Shown one piece after another: positions 44,369 through 54,127 of a stretch of 64,000 nt of DNA. Both the position numbers and the translations under genes were made by a program. Within the stretch, counting starts at the first letter, position 1, and every line of letters starts with the position of its first letter. The DNA is from Tipula vernalis. Lineage: Eukaryota > Arthropoda > Insecta > Diptera > Tipulidae. Location of the stretch: NCBI GenBank assembly GCA_958295665.1, contig OY282560.1:92542311-92606310 (forward strand). The letters run 5' to 3'. The notes beneath the pieces were generated by a model. That model searched no databases. It saw only the letters and a list, made by a program, of their open reading frames with translations, and was not told the origin of the DNA.

Positions 44369-46559
44369 ATGGAAAACGATTTTGTAAAAATTGATAAGTT
44401 GCAAGGAATTGATGGATGGATAACATGGAAGTTCCAAATTGTACAAATTTTGGAATCACTCGAATTATACGACGTTGTAACAGGCATTGATCAACCTCCG
44501 ACAAAAGATTATGCAGATAAATATACGGAAAGAATGCAAGCATGGCGTAAAATGGATGCAAAGGCTCGTCGGTGTATATCAACAGCATGTGGAAAACAGC
44601 TGGTGTTGCACATTTTGAATTGCAAATCTTCCAATGAAATGTGGAATGCGCTTAAGAAAGTATACGAACCAAATTCTTCAGCAAATATTTTTCTGTTGCA
44701 ACAACGGTATATGTTATTCACAAAAGATTCGGGTGGCGACATAGCCACTTTTTTCTCGAAACTTCTCGACATTGTGCAACAACTTAAAGAACGCGATGAA
44801 CTGTTGTCGGAATCGATGATAATGACAAAGATTCAGATGGCGTTACCATCTGAATATAATTATTTTCATAGTTCGTGGGATTCGGTACCAAATGCTGATC
44901 GAACACTTAAAAATATGAAATCCCGATTGTTGACAGAAGAATCGAGAATGAAAGCTCAAGGAAGTGTTGATACTGTGGAGGCGCTTGTGATAAAAAAAGG
45001 CTATTCAAATTCTAAGAAGATAATAAGGCGAAAAACCGACAGAAATGGAGGTTGTTTTAAGTGTGGTTCACACAGTGGTAATTCACAAAGCAATAGTGAA
45101 TTGTGGTGGTTGGATTCTGGTGCGACACATCATATGAGTAATCAACGGAAATGGTTCACGAGATTTGTAGAGTCTTCGTCGTCAGTAAACATTGGAGATG
45201 GTAAATTTCTCAAGTCTCATGGTCATGGCGACATAAACATTGTAGCATTTGACGGAGAAAAATGGTACAAGAAACATTTAGCAAATGTTTTATATGTTCC
45301 AACGTTGCATACAAATTTATTCTCTTCGGGTGCGGTAACATTGCGTAACATGGTAGTTATCGAAGACAAAGTAGGAAGTCTTATATTGAACGAGGGAAGT
45401 GTTGTTGCAGTGGGAGTAAAGCAAGGTTGGATGAATAGGATGCTATTTAAGGTGGTTTCAATTGATGAAAGCGTTGAAACTAATGTTACTTCCACAAGCA
45501 ATAATCTTTCGATTCGAATTTGGCATGAGCGATTTGGATACCAAAATCTAGCACACGTGAGAAAGTTTTTTCAAAAGAATAACACTAATTACATAGATGA
45601 AGACTATATATGTGAAGCTTGTGAGCATCGGTTGAGTTTTGAAAATCGAATTGAAAAGGCGATACGTTGTGGTGAAATTATTCATAGCGACGTGTGTACG
45701 ATGCCAATTGAGTCATTTGGTGGTGCTAAATATTTTTTACTTTTCCGAGATGATTTTTCAAAATACCGGTATGTGTATCCGATCAAAAATAAGTCAGATG
45801 TGTTCAATAAATTCAAAACTTTTGTGGCTTTGATGAACAATAATTGTGGTCATCAATTAAAATATTTTCGGTCGGATAATGGACTGGAATTCGGTAATGA
45901 CAAGTTGAAACGTTTCATGGAAGAAAGAGGTATTCGACACCAGCGATACGCCTGAGCAGAATGGGTGCGCAGAGAGGGACAATCGCACATTGGTCGAGGC
46001 GGTCAGAACTATGTTAATATCAAATGACTTGGATAAAAGGTTTTGGGCCGAAGCCATAAATACTTTTGTATATGTGATCAATCGAACCGGAAAAAGTACC
46101 ATTGAAAACAAAACACCATTCGAGTTGTGGACTGGAAAAAAGGCAAACATTGAAAATTTACGTGCGTTCAGAGTTTGGAATCCAAACAATGAAAAGGTTG
46201 AAATAGGGTGCGATATTTTTTCGAATAAAGATAATGAAAAAGTTTTATTAAAAATCGATGATCAATGTGAGAAAGTATTTTCGGACTTAGTTACTCGTTC
46301 TGTTGAAAATGAATTGATAAATGAAGTTGACAATTCACAACTAATCAATGAAACTTTCAATGAGAATGTTGACATATCGACGCCAAAAGATCCTACACCA
46401 AAAGGATCGTTGTGTGATTTGAATGTTACAAACATTCAAGAATGTCGTTTTCGTAATCGGAATGCGCATAAACATAAGCATTCATGTTGTACGACTGTGG
46501 AACAAGTGGCGATGCTTGCATCGGTAATTGAACCTGATACCTATGAAGAGGCGATTTAG
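44369..46559 (+). pseudogene. Copia gag, protease and integrase (frameshifted)
   Basis: ATG 44,369 opens a 528-codon frame: Gag (GIDGWITWKFQIVQILESLE and following), a zinc knuckle cut off after CFKCGSHSG by an internal deletion, protease WWLDSGATHHMSN, the GAG-pre-integrase H/C motif (IWHERFGYQNL; CEAC), and integrase core with HSDVCTMP and FRSDNGLEFGN. A small deletion at about 45,945 shifts the frame. The rest of integrase continues at 45,990-46,559 (EQNGCAERDNRTL carries the catalytic Glu, followed by FELWTGKKANIENL). A stop closes this block at 46,559. Confidence 0.85.
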
Positions 46560-48082
46560 TTACGGCGATTGATGAAGAGGCGATTCAAGCGAGTGAACTG
46601 TAAATAATGGATTAATGCGATGGACGATGAGTACGAATCATTAAATAAAAATCGAACATGGATTTTAGCTGAAAAAAACGACGATCAAAAGGTTATTGAT
46701 AATCGCTGGGTGTTTAAAATTAAGTACAAATCCAATGGCTCCATAGAACGCTATATAAGGCTCGTTTGGTAGCACGTGGTTTTACGCAAGAATATGGAGT
46801 GGATTATCAGAAAATATTTAGCCCGGTAGTAAAAATCAATTAGAGCCATTTGGACTGTAGTGGCAGCAAACAAATTGAGGATTAAACAATTTGACGTAAA
46901 GACGCCATTTTTGGATGGTGATCTGGATGAAACAGTTTTTATGAGGCAACCGATTGGATATGATGACGGCAGTGGTCGAGTGTGCAAATTGTTAAAAAGC
47001 TTATATGGTTTAAAACAGGCTTCTCGTTGTTGAAATAAAAAGTTCACCAATTTTATCTTACGTTTCAATTTTAAAATATGTGAATCCGATCCATGTGTTT
47101 TTGTGCGTTCGTGTAATAGTAGTGAAATGATACTAGCAATTTATATAGACGACGGATTAATCGCAGCTGAGAATGAAGATGACATCAATACGGTCATTTC
47201 AAGTTTGCAGCTGGATTTTGATATTAAAGTTATGAATATCGACTGTTTTCTTGGTATTCACGTAAATTCTGAACCAGATGGATCGATTTCAATCAATCAA
47301 CATGCTTATGCAAATAAGGTATTGCATCGCTTTAACATGATTGACTGCAATCCGGTGAGCACACCTTCAGATACAACGACGAATTTGGGTGAAGGTGACT
47401 CAACAGGCGGGGTGATTTTTCCATATCGCCAGGCCATCGGCAGTTTAATGTATCTGGCAATTTGTACACGGCCCGACATTTGTTTTGCGGTGAATAATGC
47501 TAGCCGACATATGGAAAATCCTTCGAATATTCATGTGAATGCCGTAAAAAGAATTCTTAAATACATTAAAGGTACGATTAATGTGGGTATTATTTGTCGA
47601 GGTGATGAAACATTGAAGTTGTGTGGCTACAGCGATGCGGACTATGCTGGCGATGTTAAAACCAGACGATCAACTTCTGGTTACGCGTTTTTTGTTGGTT
47701 CGGGCATTGTCAGTTGGTGCTCCGAAAGACAAAAATCAGTCAGTTTGTCAACAACTGAAAGCGAATACATTGCGGCATCACAAGCGGTAAAGGAAATGAT
47801 TTGGTTAAAACGATTGATGTTTGAACTCATTCCAAATAAACTGTGTACATCAGTATTGTTTATGGATAACCAGTCTGCAATACGGTTAATTAAAAATCCA
47901 GAGTTTCATAAACGAACGAAGCATATAGATATTCGGTATCATTTCATCCGAGAGAAGTTTGAATCTGGAGATTTTGAACTCGAATGTCAACAGATAAACA
48001 AGCAGCAGATATTTTTACCAAATCGTTGGCAAAGGTTAAACATAAATTATTTTGCAATATGTTAGGCCTTCAGCCACTTTAA
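46560..48082 (+). pseudogene. Copia RT and RNase H (broken)
   Basis: RT starts as DDEYESLNKNRTWIL and [20 protein letters not shown] (46,624-46,755), then several indels and stops fall in the palm region (46,755-47,100). From 47,103 the frame is open again: YIDDGLIAAENEDD is the catalytic motif, and RNase H follows (GYSDADYAGD; STTESEYIAAS). A shift near 47,990 moves the true C-terminus (STDKQAADIFTKSLAKVKHK) into the next frame, ending with TAA at 48,080-48,082. Confidence 0.85.
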
Positions 48083-48140
48083 AAAAAAAAATTAAAATTA
48101 ATTAAGTTTCTTAAAATTAAAATTGGATTCTGAGTGGGAG

Positions 48141-48425
48141 TGTTAAAAATTAGTATACACCCTGTTAATTTTGTCTGTCATGTCATGATATCAATTTTGC
48201 TGTGTACATTGTACAGTACAGTTTTGTCAGTCGTAATTTTATCTCTCTTCTGATTACAACGTGTATTGTATATTTATCATTAATAAATAATATTGTACGA
48301 GTAATTCTTTTATTTTTTCGGATTATAACGCTTGAATATACTTACCTGCTGATCAGTGCTTCGTAATTGGAAATCACAACAGGTGCAATAAAATACATTC
48401 ACAAATAACAAAACAAAGATCAACA
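48141..48425 (+). repeat. Copia 3' LTR
   Basis: 285 bp, preceded by a GAGTGGGAG polypurine tract. It ends AGATCAACA, matching ATATCAACA of the 5' LTR. Confidence 0.82.
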
Positions 48426-48457
48426 CGAACCCTAGGTGACAAGGCGAAAACGTTACA
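48426..48457 (+). repeat. Gypsy-E-related LTR, 3' end
   Basis: CGAACCCTAGGTGACAAGGC and AAAACGTTAC match the terminal bases of the Gypsy E LTR on its own strand. It completes the LTR interrupted by the Copia element. No Gypsy primer site follows, so it is a solo or a 3' LTR. Confidence 0.6.
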
Positions 48458-49327
48458 AACACTTGATACTGTGCTGTGATACATTTTATACAATAAGTTA
48501 ATTTAATAACGTAAATTGTGATAGTGGTGACATCTATCATGGATAGCTGTTCTGGTGCTCAAATATTGTTACTTGGCCCTTTTATGTATCTCGCTTCGCA
48601 TTTAAATTCGAAACGAACAAGCAAGTTACTTGTTTGTAAATAAGTTAATTATTAACCAAACAAATCAAATAAATTATGAGGAAAATAAATTTTCTAAATA
48701 AAATCAAAATATCGTTGTTGTTGTCAATATTATTTGAACAAATGGTGTTTGTTTTAATATCTTATTATAAATTTCAACATTTTTTTTTTTTGATTAGACA
48801 AAAAAGAAGAGACGCAACAAAGTAAATTGCTATGGTTAGTACAAATTTGGTTGACCGAATGAGAACATGATGATGATGGATTGAAACGCCGCCGCTAGCC
48901 CAATCGCTGATGGCAAAAATAGTCAAAAGAAAAAAAAAAAAGAGTTATAGAGTAAAATAATAATATTCCTCACAGATTTTCAGAACTTGCGGCTCTAATT
49001 GGGAAAATGCTATCAGAAGATTGTGTTGCCTTGTGCTTTAACAATTTGTCATAAAGAAAAAACTAACGAAAAATATACTAAATATTAACTACTTAGGTGT
49101 ATGGAACCGTCTTGTTATGTGTAAGGGGTTTATAATAAAAAAATGTGTTCTTTTATTCTCTTGAACAAGGAAGAAACTGCCTAATCAAAAACTACAACTG
49201 AAATCATAAAATGTCTATGTATAATGAACGCCAATAATGTTAGAACAAAGGTGTCGTTCAATACATTACACTGCTCTCCTCTATGTTTTTTTTTATTTTT
49301 ATATAATTCAAAAGGTTGCTGTTTCCA
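48458..49327. other. Intron DNA, nothing recognised
   Basis: AT-rich, with poly-A and poly-T runs. No coding or repeat pattern stands out. Confidence 0.5.
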
Positions 49328-51190
49328 TTATAGTCTCACTGGGACGTTTGTTTTCCTTGTTGAAAGTCTAAGGTGAACTGTTTCTCGTAAATGTTCTTCG
49401 ACTGCTGGCTCACCCTTTTCATCTGTGGTATCACCCGGATTAATATCCACATGCTCACCACCAATCACATCATGAGAATTCGACCTGCCCTGTTGTTCGG
49501 CAACTATTGACCTACTCTGCACAACGTTATAATTATTCGGTACTGCTATCTTCATAAGTTTATTAGAATGCCGTCTCCACCAAAGACCTTCTTTAGTTTC
49601 TACCAAGAATAATGCTTTTCCAATATACTTCTTAATAACTGCCCGAACCCAAGTTTTTTTTTAAAAGGCGATAATCTCTTGCCATTACCTCCTCCTCTCC
49701 TTAGTGGTTGAATGTTCCATTCGGCGGTAATAGTATAAATGTCGATTCATTAATGTAATTAGGCTTACATCTTTATTATTATTATGTCCCTTTAAAGCTT
49801 TAATTAGCTCAGATTTAAACATTTTAACAGCGTTCTCTGCAGCACCATTTGAAGCGGGTGAATGTGGAGCCATTAAAAGAAAATTTATTCTATTTAATTT
49901 GCAAAAATCCTAATAATCAAACGAAGTGAATTATCCTTCGTTATCTGATTTAATGGATTTTGGAACGTCAAAACAGTATGTATTCCTCCTACTCATTTGG
50001 AGTATGAACCCAAAATTATCAAAAAATATTTGTCCCTAAAGGGTCCACAAAAATCGATCTCTATACGTTGAAAAACATGAATAGTTTGAATCCAAGCGAT
50101 TAATGGCGTCTTCTGCTCTTCAGGTCATGCTTGTAAGCAAATTACCCACAATTCACTAATCCTTCTATGTCTGCACCCAAGTTTGGCTACCAAAAATATT
50201 TTCGGACTAATGTGAAGTAGTATGTCACACATTTAGCACATTTATCCGAAATTTTGTTGGAATTATATGCTGTAGCCCCACATTATTATATCATTTTCTA
50301 GTGACAGCTCGTTTCTGTGCACGAAAAAAGGCCATTCAAATCTAAGATTATGTATCACTTTACTTAGCACCTTATCTTGTCGCGATGCAGCACTGATCTT
50401 TTGAACATCAACTAAGTCATCCAATTCCAATGACAAAAAATCCGCACTCTTGTTGATTTCTCCTTTAATATGTTGAATTGTGAAATCATATGCTGATAGA
50501 TAAATAGACTAGTATTACAATCGCCCAGCCGACATCTCAGGAATTCCCTTCTTTGCTCTTAAAATACTCACCAAGGGCTTATGGTCGGAGCATAAAATAA
50601 AATGTCGACCAATGAGATAATTTGAAAAATTGTTTACCCTAAAATAAATTGCAAGGGCTTTCTTGTGAATCAAAATGAACCAAAAAAGTATTAGAAGCCA
50701 TTATCTTTTTAATCTGATCAAATGACCTTTGACAATCCGAATTCCATACAAATCTGGTATTAAACTTTTGGTAAACTTACCACAATAATTTACCAATACT
50801 ATGAAAGCTGTAATTTGGGAAATATCTTGTGGATTTGACGCATTAACTATTTCCTTAATCTTGTCCTCATCTTTGTGAAGTCCGCTAGCATCGATAACGT
50901 AACCTAAATAACAAACCTCAGACTGGAAAAATGAACATTTTTCTTTTCTTAACTTGAAACCTGCATCACTCATCTAACTTGCCGGTTACCAAAACATCGT
51001 CCAATAATACTACAGTTCCTTTCACTAAGAGAAGAGTCTTATCTATAATAATCTGGAAAATTGAACTGGCAGGCTTGGTTCCAAAAGGTAAACGATTAAT
51101 TATAAAAACCCCGTTGGTAGTACCTACTCCACTCAATTCGATCTGATTGTATGGTAAACTCTGGTCAAGCTTGCTAAATTCTGGCCACAT
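49328..51190 (-). pseudogene. Gypsy element F pol remnant
   Basis: Minus-strand blocks: RT motif A (FSKLDQSLPYNQIEL), motif B (RLPFGTKPASSIFQ) and LDD (VVLLDDVLVTGK) at 50,980-51,190, then KLRKEKCSFFQSEVCYLGYVID (50,880-50,960). RNase H follows in several frames (50,400-50,700), then a worn integrase with SDNEG and SPASNGAAENAVK (49,840-49,990), and the C-terminal end VETKEGLWWRRHSNK (49,560-49,606). This order and style resemble the K02A2.6-like Gypsy lineage. The 5' half (gag, protease) and both LTRs are missing. Confidence 0.75.
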
Positions 51191-51668
51191 TCTAATGCCG
51201 CAAACAAAACATCAATCTAATCAAATGAGGAGTGAGTTCCGGAGGAGAGCCGTCATATAAAAAGTGGCCGCAGATAGCGCTCCGTATGATAGTTTGATGT
51301 TAAATAAATTTAATTTACGGTAGCAGCTATCGGAAGCGTATAAAAAACCACAGCTTATGTACATCCATTCCTTCCGTATTATGATACAAACGAGCAAAAT
51401 GTAAATACAATAAATAAAAATAAGAGGAAAAATGAAGAAAATCATAATCCTCTTTATATTGTAAGAAGATCAGATTTTCACGAAAAAAAAAGAAAAAAGT
51501 TGTAATTTTTTTTTTTTTTTTGTATTGCAACGAAATTTCCATTTAAATTCCCTAACGTCTCGATATTACTTTCTTTATTGTGTATCGGTAAAATCAAGAA
51601 TATCCAAAAAAAATTATTAATTTTTATTCTACACAAAATATAATTAGTAATTAATGTTAATCTCTTAC

Positions 51669-51803
51669 CTTTGAATAATGGAACTAAACGACCCCAACAC
51701 GTAATAGCACCTTTCCTATTAAATTGTCCTAATGCTAATTCCATATAAAATAATGGTATACCGCCAACTAATAACATAATGCAGTAAGGAACCAAAAAGG
51801 CAC
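51669..51803 (-). CDS. DAT: DAT exon, TM2 and first intracellular loop
   Basis: 135 nt (2 + 44 codons + 1). The acceptor TTTTCAG precedes GTGCC; the donor GTAAGA follows CTTTGCAAAG-type sequence at the Lys-Gly codons. It encodes [20 protein letters not shown], then [12 protein letters not shown] and [11 protein letters not shown], which is the most conserved part of SLC6 transporters. The expected upstream exon with TM1 (DLANVWRFPYLC in the family) is not found between 51,804 and 64,000, so the preceding intron exceeds 12 kb. Confidence 0.94.
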
Positions 51804-51954
51804 CTGAAAATAAAAAAGAAATGATTTGTAATTAATATTTTATTTGACAGATTATATTATGTAGCAATTTATTAAATATGTATGTATTGTAATAAAAAAA
51901 TAATCCTTTAACTGTATTAATATAAGATCCATAATACGCTTGGAAAGAAATCCT

Positions 51955-53125
51955 TCAGGTGCGGGGATCGAACTCGAGAAACCTCTATGGTTTTAATCTG
52001 CTCTCTTATGGTAAGAGTTCGATCCTCGCGGCTGAAGGAATTTTTTTTTGTAATAAAAATCTCCCAATTTTCTATTTGGGTGGTTGATTAAAAAAAGTTA
52101 ATTTTTATTTACCAGGTGAGCAGAAATTAAAAAAAAAAAAAATTTTTTTTCATCAAAAATCGCAAAAAAATTTTGTCATTTTAACAGGCGAACAGAAATT
52201 ACAAGAAGGTAGAGTTGTCAGCAATATGACTTTATTTTGTATGTTCAAGTGTCACATAACTTGAAGTGGCACGCTTTGATACAAAATAATGTCACGTTGC
52301 TGACAATTATGTTGATTTTTAAATTCTGTTCGCCTGGTAAAATAACAAAAATTTGTATGCGATTTTTCACTAAGTCCGAATTTATCAGTATTTAAACGAA
52401 AAACTGAGTGGAAATTATGTATAGATGGTGGTAAGATGAAGGAGTGTTGTGCGAAAGGTTTAGAGTTCAATTCTTTAAACTTCCGACTTTATTTTTTTTA
52501 AGCAAAAATTTGATTTATTTTTATTGCCACGAATTTTATACCAAATTTTTTTTGTAGCGATCTCGATCCCGATTAATCTTCTCGGATTATCCCCAATTCA
52601 AAATTTTTCATCTAAAAACAAATTTTTCGTTGGTTTTGCTTAGATTCGAACTCCAGACCTTCTTCACTCCACTCCATTACCTTACTACCTCGTCTATCTT
52701 ATCACATATAAGTTAATATACATTTGTTTGTTTTGTGCAATCAAAACAAACGTGTCTATAATATTTCGATATGGCGACATCTCTGTTAGGGCATATGTAC
52801 TACATTTACTACACAATGTTTCTGCTAAGTGCTGAAATATTTGGTTTGGCTTAAAAGAGGGCGTGTGTTTTACTTTTGTAAAAATGTTTGAAGCTCGATT
52901 TTTTAAATTATTAATAATTAATTACGTAACATTATTATTGCATTAAAATTTTGTTGTTAAACATAATTATTGCATTAAAATAATATGGATTAGTTGTACT
53001 AAATATTCTGGTAACGAAATCGCCATAAGTTCAAAAAGCAAACTACTCATAAAATTTAGCAAGAATAGCTGCGTGCAGTCAGAAGTACTTGTGTGTATTT
53101 TGCCACGTTAAATGGAACCCAGCAA
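51955..53125. mobile_element. Foldback element, half copy 2 (inverted relative to copy 1)
   Basis: From its centre (about 51,955-52,040, CTTCAGG...GGCTGAAGG) to its end (ACGTTAAATGGAACCCAGCAA, 53,125) this copy is the reverse complement of the left half of copy 1 (12,751-13,826 plus terminus). It keeps the same tRNA-like pair (about 52,410-52,470 and 52,638-52,705). It lacks the 1.35-kb palindrome, which shows that the palindrome is a later insertion in copy 1. It lies about 150 bp upstream of a DAT exon. Confidence 0.75.
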
Positions 53126-53663
53126 TTAGAAAATATAAATAATTACTGATGAATATGGATATGAAACTGATAAATTGGCCTTAGCACTCCCTACCAGAGA
53201 TTTGAATTCACTTTCCGATAGTACATTTAGTAGCTGGCCTACTACTACATCCATCGAGCCCAAAAACTCCCCCCTATCCAGGGGAACAAATTCGTCTGGA
53301 AACTTTAGGTACTAATTAAGATTTCGTCTGATATTGTTCATTGACCGTTAACACAGACTTCTAGATATTTAAAACTTTTGTCCATTATCCCGATTAACGA
53401 TTTCTTTAACCAGGAATTAATTTAAACTAGACATTTTTTCTGGCGATTAAGACTGAAAATTGTTAAATGTCATTTACGCCACTTGCCAGTGATTTGGATT
53501 CATTTTCTTATGTTCCATATATTATTTTGACTAAATTCCACTAATATTGCCTCTGAATGGTCTTATTTTCCCAGGAAATCACTTTTATTCGAAAGAGTTT
53601 GTAATTAAATTACATTTTGAATGCAGTATATTTGAATTCCAATTGGAACCAAATAATAAATAT
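53126..53663. other. Intron DNA, nothing recognised
   Basis: No coding or repeat pattern is evident. The short stretch around 53,190-53,300 is less AT-rich and may be an old transposon scrap. Confidence 0.4.
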
Positions 53664-54113
53664 TGTTACGTTTTTGCCTTGTCAATTAAGGTTCGTATTA
53701 CTGGATTGTGAATAATACAAAATCAATTTAATTTATCACCAACGAATTTATTTAGTTAGCACAAGAATTATTACAACACAGTTTATTAATAAAAATTCAC
53801 AAAATCACTTTATCTAAATTATTCTCAAATTTTTACTGTACACTTATAATTTTTATTTCCATAGAAACACTTGTTAATTCCTTTTTAATCTTTACTCTAT
53901 CGCTTACCAAATATTACTCATAATCTGACAAGTTTAATCTATCGCCTTTTTATATACACAAACTAAACTTCTCGAAAGCTCATGATTTTTCTAGTTAGAA
54001 TAGCGTAGAAACTTTACGTAAGAATTTTTATCATGGAAAATTCCATTTAGTACAGTTTAACATTGAGCTATTAGTTTTACTTATTCTATTACACACTAGG
54101 TGTCACCGTCTCA
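53664..54113 (-). repeat. Gypsy E 3' LTR
   Basis: 450 bp; on the minus strand it runs from TGAGACGGTGACACC to AACGTAACA. It contains a TATATAAAAAGG promoter-like box. Confidence 0.9.
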
Positions 54114-54127
54114 ATACCCCCACCTAA

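Larger units (their letters stand above)
43917..48425 (+). mobile_element. Copia element with 5-bp target duplication
   Basis: 5' LTR 43,917-44,169, Copia-type primer site, gag-pol remains, polypurine tract GAGTGGGAG, 3' LTR 48,141-48,425. The target duplication CGAAC occupies 43,912-43,916 and 48,426-48,430. It was inserted into a Gypsy-type LTR, whose two parts flank it. Confidence 0.88.
18102..51668 (-). other. DAT: 33.6-kb transposon-filled DAT intron
   Basis: The donor GTAAGA after ...LVPLFKG at 51,668-51,663 and the acceptor TTTCTAG at 18,102-18,108 bound a single intron, because G at 51,669 plus GA at 18,101-18,100 makes a Gly codon and restores KGIGYAVV. Almost all recognisable content is mobile DNA, described entry by entry. 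Pieces without recognised content are 18,315-18,405, 23,700-24,064, 40,081-42,115, 48,458-49,327 and 51,191-51,668. Confidence 0.88.

Noticed and set aside
51478..51668. Extension of the DAT exon beyond the donor
   Set aside because: The frame continues into the intron by chance. A consensus GTAAGA donor and phase match to 18,101 place the exon end at 51,669.
51955..52040. Genuine tRNA gene at the foldback centre
   Set aside because: GTTCGATCC-type T-arm sequences are present on both strands, but the acceptor, D and anticodon arms do not pair convincingly by eye.
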